Source: Helicobacteraceae bacterium (GTDB lineage Bacteria; Campylobacterota; Campylobacteria; Campylobacterales; Sulfurimonadaceae). From it: 15,651 nt of DNA. The stretch lies in contig DAOWOG010000001.1 in the NCBI GenBank assembly GCA_030642185.1, positions 1-15,651 on the forward strand, written 5' to 3'. Made by a program: the position numbers and the translations under genes. The notes under the pieces were generated by a model, which saw only the letters and a program-made list of their open reading frames with translations, had not been told where the DNA came from and did not search any database. Shown piece after piece: positions 1 to 6,144 of this stretch (its first letter is position 1; every line of letters begins with the position of its first letter).

Positions 1-14
1 CGATGATAACTTTA

Positions 15-1268
15 TTAAACATCTTGTATCTCACTTAGCCCGTAATATCTGTTGATATCTGCTCGTGCAGTGTTCTTGTTTTGGATAAACTCCTCGATGT
101 TGTATGAGTTCAACCCTCTCCACTTTGTGAAGTCGTTAAGATGCTTTCTGGCTATCCCAAGCAGGATCAGATCTGGATATCTGTTTGCCACATTTGCGCT
201 GATCGAATTAGTAGCTCCGCCCCTTGGCTGTTGCATATTCTCGTTGCTCTGATGCTGTAATCCGTCTTGCTCCGTAAGCTTCTGCTTTCCCACTGGCTCT
301 ACTTCTCCCGTAACAGCATCGTATGGTTCAGGTGGCATATCGTATATGATTTCGTTTCCATTTAACTCTGGCTCTGGAACTTGCGCCTCCTTCGAGATCT
401 CTTCCGCTGTTGCTTCAAGATTCTTCTTGAGCGCATCCTCTCTTTTTTTGAATTCATCTGCGATCCTCTGACTTAGTGTTTCATCTTTGATGTCACTTCT
501 GAATCTCATCCCAAGCTCTTTCGCTTCGAGTTCCATCCTGTCTCTGGCGTTCAATACTCGTACTTCTGGCTCAGGATCCTCAATAACTGCATTCAGATCG
601 TCCATAGCTGGCTCCTGTCGCTCTTTCAACTGCTCAGGGGTATCTTTCACTGGCTTCCGTACATCCACCGCTCCTGTGCGATCCTGTGCGAAGACAGATG
701 CTATATCGGTTTGAGATTCCTCTGCTGTAATCTCAGTAATATTGGCATCCTCGATCTCGCCTTCTGATTTGAAGCCCATAAGGATCTGCGGGGCATACAG
801 TCTTCCGAACCAGCTTGCAGATCTATATCTGGCCATAAGCTCTCTGTTGTTGATCCAGTGAGTATTACTTTTCCATCCGTTTGATGTAATCAAAGCATCA
901 TCTATCCATTGACCTTCTAGGCGATCTCCATTGACGTATCCAATAGCTCTGATACCCCAAGGCTCTTCGCGCTCTTCCCAAGTGATCGGCTTGTCGAACA
1001 ATCCGGATCCGTTGAGCAGCGCAATAACAAGCTGTCCGCTCATTCCTACTGAACCTTTGACGATATACATTTGCTGTGCCAGCATGACTGTCGGTACTGC
1101 CAAACTTCTGCTCATTTCATTTAAGATGATTACGTCACCTACGTTTCTAAATCGTGCAGGCAGGATTGATCCTGAGATCAAGGCTTTTGCCATTCGCTGC
1201 TCCACCTCGAATGTTCGTTCCACTATGTCCAATGCGTTCATAGTATTTGTCTGTAAGTCTGTACCCAT
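15..1268 (-). CDS. RecT-like single-strand annealing protein (phage recombinase)
   Basis: Likely a RecT-superfamily annealing protein, which binds single-stranded DNA and pairs complementary strands in phage recombination. The recognisable core spans about residues 25-185: an N-terminal segment with SGSILPARFRN, then QMYIVKGSVGMSGQLVIALLN, a beta-rich middle (GIRAIGYVNGDRLEGQW) and the family-typical end RYRSASWFGRLYAPQILMGF followed by an acidic SEGEIED. Residues 190-360 are charged, low in hydrophobics and probably disordered. The last 55 residues look folded again. At 417 aa it is longer than the usual 270-340 aa for RecT, and the excess is the tail. ATG start with AGGAG at correct spacing; it begins two bases after the preceding gene. 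An exonuclease about 1 kb upstream (2247-3074) is the expected partner. Family call rests on motif recognition without a profile search. Confidence 0.75.
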   Translation of the reverse strand: MGTDLQTNTMNALDIVERTFEVEQRMAKALISGSILPARFRNVGDVIILNEMSRSLAVPTVMLAQQMYIVKGSVGMSGQLVIALLNGSGLFDKPITWEEREEPWGIRAIGYVNGDRLEGQWIDDALITSNGWKSNTHWINNRELMARYRSASWFGRLYAPQILMGFKSEGEIEDANITEITAEESQTDIASVFAQDRTGAVDVRKPVKDTPEQLKERQEPAMDDLNAVIEDPEPEVRVLNARDRMELEAKELGMRFRSDIKDETLSQRIADEFKKREDALKKNLEATAEEISKEAQVPEPELNGNEIIYDMPPEPYDAVTGEVEPVGKQKLTEQDGLQHQSNENMQQPRGGATNSISANVANRYPDLILLGIARKHLNDFTKWRGLNSYNIEEFIQNKNTARADINRYYGLSEIQDV

Positions 1269-1270
1269 AA

Positions 1271-1624
1271 TTATTCTCCTATCATTAAATTAAAATTTGA
1301 TGCTGCGATCTCAGGGAGTCCGCTCCTAACAACCTCGACTAAAGCCTTCTTTCCTCCTTGTTTCAAAATTCTACCTGTTTTGTCTACGATCATCTCAATA
1401 GTATTTTCATCCCCTATCTCGATGTCGAAACAGAAATTTTCTGACATGAGCATAAGCATATAAGAACACCCTATTTCAAAACCTGATCCGATCCCAAGCT
1501 CGTAGCTGGCATCACTAAAATACTTCTCGTTTAGTACATCCATTTTTTCTCTGGCGACAACTACCCTCTGCTGCATTTTATATCCAGCGACTACTTCCGG
1601 TATCTCATGCTCTTCGTATGTCAT
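1271..1624 (-). CDS. Hypothetical protein, 117 aa
   Basis: Not recognised. The frame is open further upstream to a TTG at 1639, but the ATG at 1624 has GGGAG five bases before it, so I take 1624 as the start. The protein has an acidic N-terminus, a hydrophobic Cys/Met-rich stretch in the middle (GCSYMLMLMSENFCFDIEIG) and a Gly-Lys turn (KQGGKKALVEV) near the end. It lies directly before the RecT-like gene in the same transcription unit, so a role in recombination or host interaction is possible but unsupported. Residues YFSDASYELG are encoded by one copy of a 36-bp repeat whose second copy lies in the end of the preceding gene. Confidence 0.7.
   Translation of the reverse strand: MTYEEHEIPEVVAGYKMQQRVVVAREKMDVLNEKYFSDASYELGIGSGFEIGCSYMLMLMSENFCFDIEIGDENTIEMIVDKTGRILKQGGKKALVEVVRSGLPEIAASNFNLMIGE
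1494..1529. repeat. Direct repeat copy 1 (36 bp, one mismatch)
   Basis: Thirty bases (1494-1523) are identical to 1650-1679. One mismatch follows (T at 1524, C at 1680), then five more matching bases. This copy lies inside the 117-aa gene and encodes YFSDASYELG there. The copies are 156 bp apart, a multiple of three. Confidence 0.9.
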
Positions 1625-1635
1625 GTCGTCTCCCT

Positions 1636-1857
1636 TCAATCTACGTTGTCCAAGCTCGTAGCTGGCATCACTAAAATACCTCTCGCTGCGTTTACCAAGC
1701 TTATTGCAGCCACTGCGTGAGCGATAATATCTATGATTATGGATCTGGAAATATCCGGGTGTCTTGCGTCCATAAGGCTGATGGTAGTTCCGACCGTATG
1801 CTTATCCAATACTTCGTGTGCTTCGTTTACGAGTGCATCCACTTCTTGAAATGTCAT
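1636..1857 (-). CDS. Hypothetical protein, 73 aa, C-terminus built from a duplicated segment
   Basis: Not recognised. ATG at 1857 with GGGAGG eight bases upstream. An acidic amphipathic N-terminus is followed by a hydrophobic stretch at residues 38-63 (DIIAHAVAAISLVNAARGILV) that could be a helix packed in a core or a weak membrane segment. The final 15 or so codons are read from the second copy of a 36-bp repeat, in a different frame from copy 1, so the end of this protein was probably created or replaced by the duplication. The stop lies 12 bases before the ATG of the next gene, whose Shine-Dalgarno falls between them. Confidence 0.65.
   Translation of the reverse strand: MTFQEVDALVNEAHEVLDKHTVGTTISLMDARHPDISRSIIIDIIAHAVAAISLVNAARGILVMPATSLDNVD
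1650..1685. repeat. Direct repeat copy 2 (36 bp, one mismatch)
   Basis: Partner of 1494-1529. Here the segment ends the 73-aa gene and is translated as GILVMPATSL in that gene's frame. In the frame of the downstream gene it would again read RYFSDASYELG, but no start codon is used for that frame here. Confidence 0.9.
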
Positions 1858-1869
1858 CTCATTACCTCC

Positions 1870-2172
1870 CTATATCATCATGTTTAAATAAGTCTCTGCG
1901 ATAAAATCGTTGAGATCTTTTTTATAGTAGCTACCCTGATCCAAAGTCTCGATGCCAAATTCTCTGCGGATCTCTTTTTGAATGTAGTCTGTCTCGTCAA
2001 TAGTTGTGCGATCCAATGATTTATGATTCCCTGAATGGAATCTTTCGATGAACTCAAAAAGTAAAATAACATTTCTCTCTGATGATGCTACCTGTCCGTA
2101 ATAGATAACTGCAACGTCATCTCTGACTGCGAGCCCTTGAAGATCTTTTTCGATTTCTGTCTTGGTTTGCAT
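1870..2172 (-). CDS. Hypothetical protein, 100 aa, first gene of promoter A unit
   Basis: Not recognised. ATG start with AAAAGGATTTAAA before it, nearly the same leader as the first gene of promoter B. The protein is soluble and charged, with a beta-like segment near residues 19-30 (DVAVIYYGQVAS), a hydrophobic helix (RNVILLFEFIERFH) and Tyr/Asp-rich C-terminal helices ending in YLNMMI. It opens the unit that ends with the RecT-like gene. No catalytic motif is visible. Confidence 0.7.
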   Translation of the reverse strand: MQTKTEIEKDLQGLAVRDDVAVIYYGQVASSERNVILLFEFIERFHSGNHKSLDRTTIDETDYIQKEIRREFGIETLDQGSYYKKDLNDFIAETYLNMMI

Positions 2173-2193
2173 TTTAAATCCTTTTAATTTTGA

Positions 2194-2236
2194 TGTATAA
2201 GAAGTATATACTATCTATGCTGACAGAAAGCTTAAT
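2194..2236 (-). promoter_or_regulatory. Promoter/operator A (shared early motif)
   Basis: Minus-strand TAGTATATACTT (2213-2202), two bases, then -10-like TATACA (2199-2194). The -35 is weak (TCAGCA). AGTATATACT is a perfect 10-bp palindrome. From a TTAAGCTT block to the ATG, about 63 bases align with promoter B almost end to end, with one indel. This indicates a duplicated promoter-leader cassette. The gap 2173-2246 holds no gene. Confidence 0.6.
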
Positions 2237-2246
2237 TTATTCACAA

Positions 2247-3074
2247 CTACATGCCGCCTCTTCTCTTATCCAACCACCATTCCGGTGCGTTCACGGTCTT
2301 ATTGATATCTGAGATCCCTTCATCTTGCCAAAGCTTCCACTTTTCAAGATATTCCCCGTACATAGCTCTGCCCTCTTCAATAGTCTCTTCCCCCACCTGA
2401 GCGATCCGAACCATATAAGGGGCTGTAGTCTCGACTAGGATGAAAACAAAGGCATTAACGGGCTTCCCTATACTCTTCATAATATCAGTATAGAATGCGC
2501 ACTGAGTGACATAGTTATAGTCGATCATGGACAGAGGGAATTTGCGTATGCTTTGAGTAGTCTTGACATCAATCAAGATCCCTTTGTCTTCTCTGTAGTA
2601 GTCAAACTTACCCTTGCATTGTACACCGTTGATCTCAGCGAAAATAGCTCGCTCTGCAACTCCGTTTTTTAACAGCGGACCAGCTATCGCTTCAACATTT
2701 GCGACCATTCTTTTGAGCTGTACCATCTGGCTTTTGTCAAGCACGTCACGCTTACCGATCCCTGACTCCCACTGCCTCTTGGCATCTTTGTACGCGTTAC
2801 TGTTTTTATTTAGATCCGCACCTTCAAAATCTTCAACCACGAATCGGCGGTCAAACTCCTCTGGTTCAAGGATTAAAGTATGAAGTGCGGATCCGAATGT
2901 GAATGCTCCCCCAGATAGTCTGAATAGATGCTCATTTTCAAGATGAATTGCACTCTCTGATAGCAGCCGAAAAGATGAATTACTGATCCCTGCTTTGGTC
3001 CAGTATTCATCATCCTTAACCGTGAACATTCCCTCAATAAATTGAGGCTGTTCAGCCTTTGCTACTGCGTACAT
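2247..3074 (-). CDS. RecE/ExoVIII-like PD-(D/E)XK exonuclease
   Basis: Probable 5'-3' DNA exonuclease that makes single-stranded tails for the RecT-like protein. Visible nuclease motifs are GSALHTLILEP (His65), KGKFDYY (Asp158), LIDVKTTQS (Asp169 and Lys171, the D-x-K core) and VTQCAFYTD (Gln191, Tyr195). This order matches the compact ExoVIII-type PDDEXK group (PF12684-like). The length of 275 aa fits a free-standing exonuclease domain without the long non-catalytic N-terminus of E. coli RecE. ATG has AGGAG seven bases upstream and overlaps the end of the preceding small gene by 23 bases. It closes the promoter B unit, and the RecT-like partner closes the next unit. Confidence 0.8.
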   Translation of the reverse strand: MYAVAKAEQPQFIEGMFTVKDDEYWTKAGISNSSFRLLSESAIHLENEHLFRLSGGAFTFGSALHTLILEPEEFDRRFVVEDFEGADLNKNSNAYKDAKRQWESGIGKRDVLDKSQMVQLKRMVANVEAIAGPLLKNGVAERAIFAEINGVQCKGKFDYYREDKGILIDVKTTQSIRKFPLSMIDYNYVTQCAFYTDIMKSIGKPVNAFVFILVETTAPYMVRIAQVGEETIEEGRAMYGEYLEKWKLWQDEGISDINKTVNAPEWWLDKRRGGM

Positions 3075-3240
3075 TTTTTCTCCTATTCGGATCTAAGATC
3101 CTCTCTGTAATTAAGATCATCTGCTTGAGATCTCTTGCCTCAGACCTATACTCTGCCTCTCTTCTGTTTTTGATAGTGTTCAGCCTTGCCTTGAATCTCA
3201 AGATGCTATTTTCATACATCACTGTGCCTCCGAGTTTCAT
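3052..3240 (-). CDS. Small basic hypothetical protein, 62 aa
   Basis: Not recognised. A very basic, mostly helical protein (FKARLNTIKNRREAEYRSEA, then DPNRRKNVRSSKG at the end) that could bind nucleic acid or form a coiled coil. The ATG at 3240 overlaps the previous stop as ATGA. A second ATG at 3219 (MYENSILRF) has GGAGG seven bases before it, a better ribosome site, so the true protein may be 55 aa. Confidence 0.6.
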   Translation of the reverse strand: MKLGGTVMYENSILRFKARLNTIKNRREAEYRSEARDLKQMILITERILDPNRRKNVRSSKG

Positions 3241-3401
3241 TTGTATGTAGCCTCGCCATCATCATCAATATCCATCTGGATCCACACAAGCTCCTCATAG
3301 TCTTTCCAATCGTCTCCGACTGCTGCCTGATATGCCTCCATTATCTCTTCCCGTTTATCCTCTTTCAAATCTGAAAGACCGATCAATACTCTACTCGCCA
3401 T
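3237..3401 (-). CDS. Small acidic hypothetical protein, 54 aa
   Basis: Not recognised. The frame is open to 3467, but GGAGGG lies seven bases before the ATG at 3401 (MASRVLIGLSDL), which gives an 11-base overlap with the preceding gene and is the most convincing start. The protein is acidic and ends DIDDDGEATYK. No motif or membrane segment is visible. Its stop overlaps the next ATG as ATGA. Confidence 0.6.
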   Translation of the reverse strand: MASRVLIGLSDLKEDKREEIMEAYQAAVGDDWKDYEELVWIQMDIDDDGEATYK

Positions 3402-3588
3402 TTTCATCCCTCCGTTGTTCATGCTTGGCATCGTCGATATCATCAAGCTCTGCTTTGATTTTATCATGGGCGATCTGCCTTAAGACCTCATCGTCATATG
3501 GATATTCAAAACTGAGATCTTGAAGCTCTTCCTCCATCTCAGTAAAGTATTTCTCCTCTTTATCCCGAAGGCTTCCCCTGTATATCAT
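3391..3588 (-). CDS. Small acidic helical protein, 65 aa
   Basis: Not recognised. Highly charged, with runs of Glu/Asp (EMEEELQDLSFEYPYDDEV, then AELDDIDDAKHEQRRDENGE), and predicted by eye to be mainly helical. ATG overlaps the previous stop as ATGA, so translation is probably coupled. Strongly acidic small early proteins in phages sometimes mimic DNA, but nothing here goes beyond composition. Confidence 0.65.
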   Translation of the reverse strand: MIYRGSLRDKEEKYFTEMEEELQDLSFEYPYDDEVLRQIAHDKIKAELDDIDDAKHEQRRDENGE

Positions 3589-3836
3589 AGTGTCACCCAG
3601 CTACCGTCTTCGAGATACTGAATTTCGGTAGCTCCGGAATTTGGCGTTCCGTATTCGTCAAGCGGTCTGAATGCACCTTCGGTTTCATAGTCAGATGATA
3701 CTCCTGAATAGCATAGGATCCCATCGCCATCTCTGATCCTGAACTTATGAGGACACTGCTTGAGTGCTACGAAGTCTCTTGACTGTATATCTACCTCTTC
3801 ACCCTCTAAATGATCTTCTGTGATGATCCAGCTCAT
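3585..3836 (-). CDS. Conserved phage hypothetical protein, 83 aa
   Basis: Function unknown, but the pattern is familiar from memory of small phage and actinobacterial hypothetical proteins: a KFRIRDGDGILCYSG strand-turn-strand, AFRPLDEYGTPNSGATEI, then a short strand and a closing aromatic (YLEDGSWVTL). The fold is probably a small all-beta domain. ATG overlaps the preceding stop as ATGA and its own stop overlaps the next ATG the same way, so it sits in a tightly coupled chain. Confidence 0.7.
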   Translation of the reverse strand: MSWIITEDHLEGEEVDIQSRDFVALKQCPHKFRIRDGDGILCYSGVSSDYETEGAFRPLDEYGTPNSGATEIQYLEDGSWVTL

Positions 3837-4012
3837 GACTCGTCCCTGTAGTTGCTATCGTTCCCGCCTACGTTCTTATTAGCGGACTCTTTGCATTTTT
3901 TGTCACCTGACTTTTGAGTTTTATTTTTGCGAACATAAAAAGCTGCTCTCGGATCATAGTTTGACATTTTCTCTACCTTTCTGGCTCTCAATGCTTTTGC
4001 TAATACTGACAT
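3833..4012 (-). CDS. Small Lys-rich hypothetical protein, 59 aa
   Basis: Not recognised. I chose the ATG at 4012 because GGAGGG stands a few bases upstream and the previous stop lies just before it. An in-frame ATG at 4054 would lie deep inside the preceding gene. The protein is basic in the N-terminal half (LAKALRARKVEK, FYVRKNKTQKSGDKKCK) and polar with no hydrophobic core in the last 20 residues, so it is probably partly disordered. Nucleic-acid binding is possible from charge alone. Confidence 0.55.
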   Translation of the reverse strand: MSVLAKALRARKVEKMSNYDPRAAFYVRKNKTQKSGDKKCKESANKNVGGNDSNYRDES

Positions 4013-4013
4013 A

Positions 4014-4265
4014 CTACACCCTCCTACCGTACAGATCCTGTTGAGACTCTGCATCGTATTCAGCCACTTTCAGCCAAGCATTTTCCGCCTGTGTCTCAAA
4101 TTCGTACTCTGCCCTTTCATCAGAACCGTAAGCCTCGTCTGCAAGGATCTCTAAAACTTCCGACTGTGATGAATCGTTTGCATCTGCCAGACTTGTCACT
4201 GCCTCCATAAAGGTCATTCCTTTTCCCATCTCTGTCTTGATGATTTCATCGCTTACTTTTTTCAT
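4014..4265 (-). CDS. Acidic hypothetical protein, 83 aa, first gene of promoter B unit
   Basis: Not recognised. ATG with AAAAGGATTTAAG upstream, a leader nearly the same as that of the first gene behind promoter A. The protein is acidic and helical (TFMEAVTSLADANDSSQSEV, then ADEAYGSDERAEYEFETQAE) and ends in a short basic YGRRV. It opens a seven-gene unit that ends with the exonuclease. Confidence 0.65.
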   Translation of the reverse strand: MKKVSDEIIKTEMGKGMTFMEAVTSLADANDSSQSEVLEILADEAYGSDERAEYEFETQAENAWLKVAEYDAESQQDLYGRRV

Positions 4266-4287
4266 CTTAAATCCTTTTCCTATTTGA

Positions 4288-4329
4288 TATATAACAAGTA
4301 TATACCATTCTTGATTACAGGAAGCTTAA
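4288..4329 (-). promoter_or_regulatory. Promoter/operator B (shared early motif)
   Basis: Minus-strand TGGTATATACTT (4307-4296), two bases, then -10-like TATATA (4293-4288). The -35 is weak (TAATCA, ending in the same CA as promoter A). It aligns with promoter A from TTAAGCTT through to the ATG. The space up to 4370 holds only a short imperfect hairpin (4330-4354) without a U tract. Confidence 0.55.
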
Positions 4330-4370
4330 TGCCACTTTTGTTTAGAGACAAGTGCAAGATTCTACACGAC

Positions 4371-5489
4371 CTACCTTTTTGATAAATGGAACAAAGTTCC
4401 GATCTTGATGCCATCTCCCTTGAAGGACTTCCATTTTCGATCCATCTCTCGTTCAGAATATTTGGATCCTCCCATGCTCCAGCTATCCCAGATCTGAAAG
4501 CCGCTATCCCCAAACTCACTTTTAAGTGCCATTCCTACTTCGATCCATTTATCATAGTTCTCATCTGGATCTATCCTTAGTATCGCCTTGGCTGCATTAT
4601 CCATAGTGACATCTCCGAAGCCTTTATCAAACTGGTTTCGGGCAAGCTCCCTTTTGCGATAGTCTTCAATAGCTCTTCTCCTGAGTTCCTGTTCATAAGG
4701 CTCCCTCCAATCGAACAGCTGTGTTCCATTCGTATAGTAGATCACGCTATCGTCAGGTGAAGCAAAGAAGAATCTTGAAGGATCCTTTGTTTGGATATCT
4801 GCAACAGATCCAAATAGGTTGAAGATGCTTTCCATGGCGATTCGATAGTTTTCCTCATTCAAATACATAGGCTCTGCCAGCCTTAGAATAACTCTAAACC
4901 GATCACAGGTTATTCCATGCTTATCCTTCTGATGTGAGCGGGTTGTTACAAGTATCACCTGTAGGGCTGCAAACATAGTCTTTGCCTGCTCGAAAGTGAG
5001 TCCATCATCTATATCAAGAAATGCTATCGTATTTCCTCCAAGGTAGTTTGCGGAGGTTCTATAGTTATCTTTGAAAGCGGATGCAGAATACGCCCTGTCC
5101 ATAGTTATCATATCGACTACATCCGCCCATGACATTGACGTTTTTACAAAGCCGTCTGGCTTTTTTGCACTGTTGTGATTGGCAATAGACAAAAATACTT
5201 CATCTGAATCATTTTGAATGCGCTCAGAGCCATTAAGTGAATTTTCTCCTGTCTGCATACCTCTTGAAGGCTCTTGTGGCTCCTGCGGCTCCTGTGGATC
5301 ATTTGCTCCAGCAGATCTCCCATCAAATCTCGGTATACCGGATCCTTCATCTTCGTGAGGTGGAAAGATCTTAAATCTGAATTTGCCATTAAAAAACCTT
5401 GCGCCAAAATGATTGTCCTTACGAGGTATTACATCCAAGTGATTTATCCATTTCGGATCCTTCGTAAGCATGATCTTCCCATTAGTCAC
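4371..5489 (-). CDS. AEP-type DNA primase with PriCT_2-like tail; N-terminus resembles a RepA helicase C-terminus
   Basis: Likely primase that makes RNA or DNA primers at the phage fork. The AEP-like core shows motif I at FLDIDDG (Asp159, Asp161), motif II near TRSHQKDKHG with DRFRVILRL (Ser185, His186, Arg197) and motif III at SVADIQTKDPSRFFF (Asp231). Residues 294-368 (AKAILRIDPDENYDKWIEVG ... GGSKYSEREMDRKWKSF) match the PriCT_2 primase C-terminal domain. Residues 20-42 (VIPRKDNHFGARFFNGKFRF) look like the last strands of RepA-type helicases, and a PQEPQEPQEP linker separates them from the primase core. Start is GTG 5489, overlapping the helicase gene by 8 bases; an in-frame ATG at 5471 is the alternative. 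Catalytic assignment is by eye. Confidence 0.7.
   Translation of the reverse strand: MTNGKIMLTKDPKWINHLDVIPRKDNHFGARFFNGKFRFKIFPPHEDEGSGIPRFDGRSAGANDPQEPQEPQEPSRGMQTGENSLNGSERIQNDSDEVFLSIANHNSAKKPDGFVKTSMSWADVVDMITMDRAYSASAFKDNYRTSANYLGGNTIAFLDIDDGLTFEQAKTMFAALQVILVTTRSHQKDKHGITCDRFRVILRLAEPMYLNEENYRIAMESIFNLFGSVADIQTKDPSRFFFASPDDSVIYYTNGTQLFDWREPYEQELRRRAIEDYRKRELARNQFDKGFGDVTMDNAAKAILRIDPDENYDKWIEVGMALKSEFGDSGFQIWDSWSMGGSKYSEREMDRKWKSFKGDGIKIGTLFHLSKR
5269..5295 (-). repeat. Three 9-bp tandem repeats encoding PQE
   Basis: Three 9-base units in a row differ at one or two wobble-type positions and encode the PQEPQEPQE linker in the primase gene. Repeat number may vary between relatives by replication slippage without changing the frame. 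Confidence 0.85.
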
Positions 5490-6144
5490 TGTCTTCTCTT
5501 ATTGCAGAAACTTCAAGCCCGAACCTCGCTGAATCAGAAATAGTGCTTGCCCCCCTAGATGCGATCCGATCCTCTGATGATCCCTTGCTGGTATGGTGCG
5601 TGACCAGAAGCGTGCATCCTGCCAAACCTGCTCCAGTTTGAAAAATATCTCTTACAACCATATCCATTTCATGATTGTTGTTTTCGTTGACTGCGTGAAA
5701 ACCTTTAAGCGGGTCAAGCATGGCGAACTCATATCCAGATAATAAGCTGAACAGATTGGCTACATCATCTCCCATGATCGTTGGAGCTCCGGTTTGCAAA
5801 ATAACAAAGCGGTACACCTTCTCGGATCCCCAGATGTGAATGTTGCTCATAATGTCTTTGATCTGCTCGTCAGTTTTCTCATAGATAGTTCTAAGGATCC
5901 TCTCTATTCTATGCTTACTTACCCCTGCCGGATCTTCCGTTGACCATATAAAAGCCTTCATACTCCTGCTGGCGAACCAAATAGCGTGATGTAAGCCTAT
6001 GAAAGATTTTCCGCTGCCGCCTGCACCTGTCAGAAGATTATAGCTATGTCTGGCTAGAGGTATAAAATCCTTGCATACAAATTCTACCTTCTCGGATAAA
6101 ATATTCGTAGCTGCCTCTGGTACTCCTAATTCTGCAAAGCTCAT
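5482..6144 (-). CDS. RepA-like hexameric replicative helicase (RecA fold), C-terminus apparently short
   Basis: RecA-fold ATPase of the RSF1010 RepA / AAA_25 type, expected to unwind the phage origin and fork. Walker A is GAGGSGKS (residues 40-47), the catalytic Glu is in WSTEDP (Glu70), Walker B is FAMLDP (Asp144), the sensor region is LLVTHHTSKG and a likely arginine finger lies in IASRGASTISD (Arg197). At 220 aa it is about 60 aa shorter than RSF1010 RepA, and it stops just after the SARFGLEV strand where relatives continue. The continuing segment seems to be present at the start of the next ORF in the +1 frame. ATG overlaps the initiator stop as ATGA, so helicase and initiator are probably translated together. 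Confidence 0.8.
   Translation of the reverse strand: MSFAELGVPEAATNILSEKVEFVCKDFIPLARHSYNLLTGAGGSGKSFIGLHHAIWFASRSMKAFIWSTEDPAGVSKHRIERILRTIYEKTDEQIKDIMSNIHIWGSEKVYRFVILQTGAPTIMGDDVANLFSLLSGYEFAMLDPLKGFHAVNENNNHEMDMVVRDIFQTGAGLAGCTLLVTHHTSKGSSEDRIASRGASTISDSARFGLEVSAIREDSD

Noticed and set aside
931..1293. Plus-strand ORF of 120 aa
   Set aside because: Antisense to the RecT-like gene, no ribosome site, composition typical of a shadow frame.
4330..4354. Possible terminator after the primase gene
   Set aside because: Stem of about seven pairs with a two-base bulge and no following U tract.
4280..4519. Minus-strand ORF of 79 aa covering promoter B
   Set aside because: It overlaps the primase end out of frame and would place the conserved promoter motif inside a coding region. 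No ribosome site.
5144..5407. Minus-strand ORF of 87 aa inside the primase gene
   Set aside because: Out of frame with a clear primase, no start signal.
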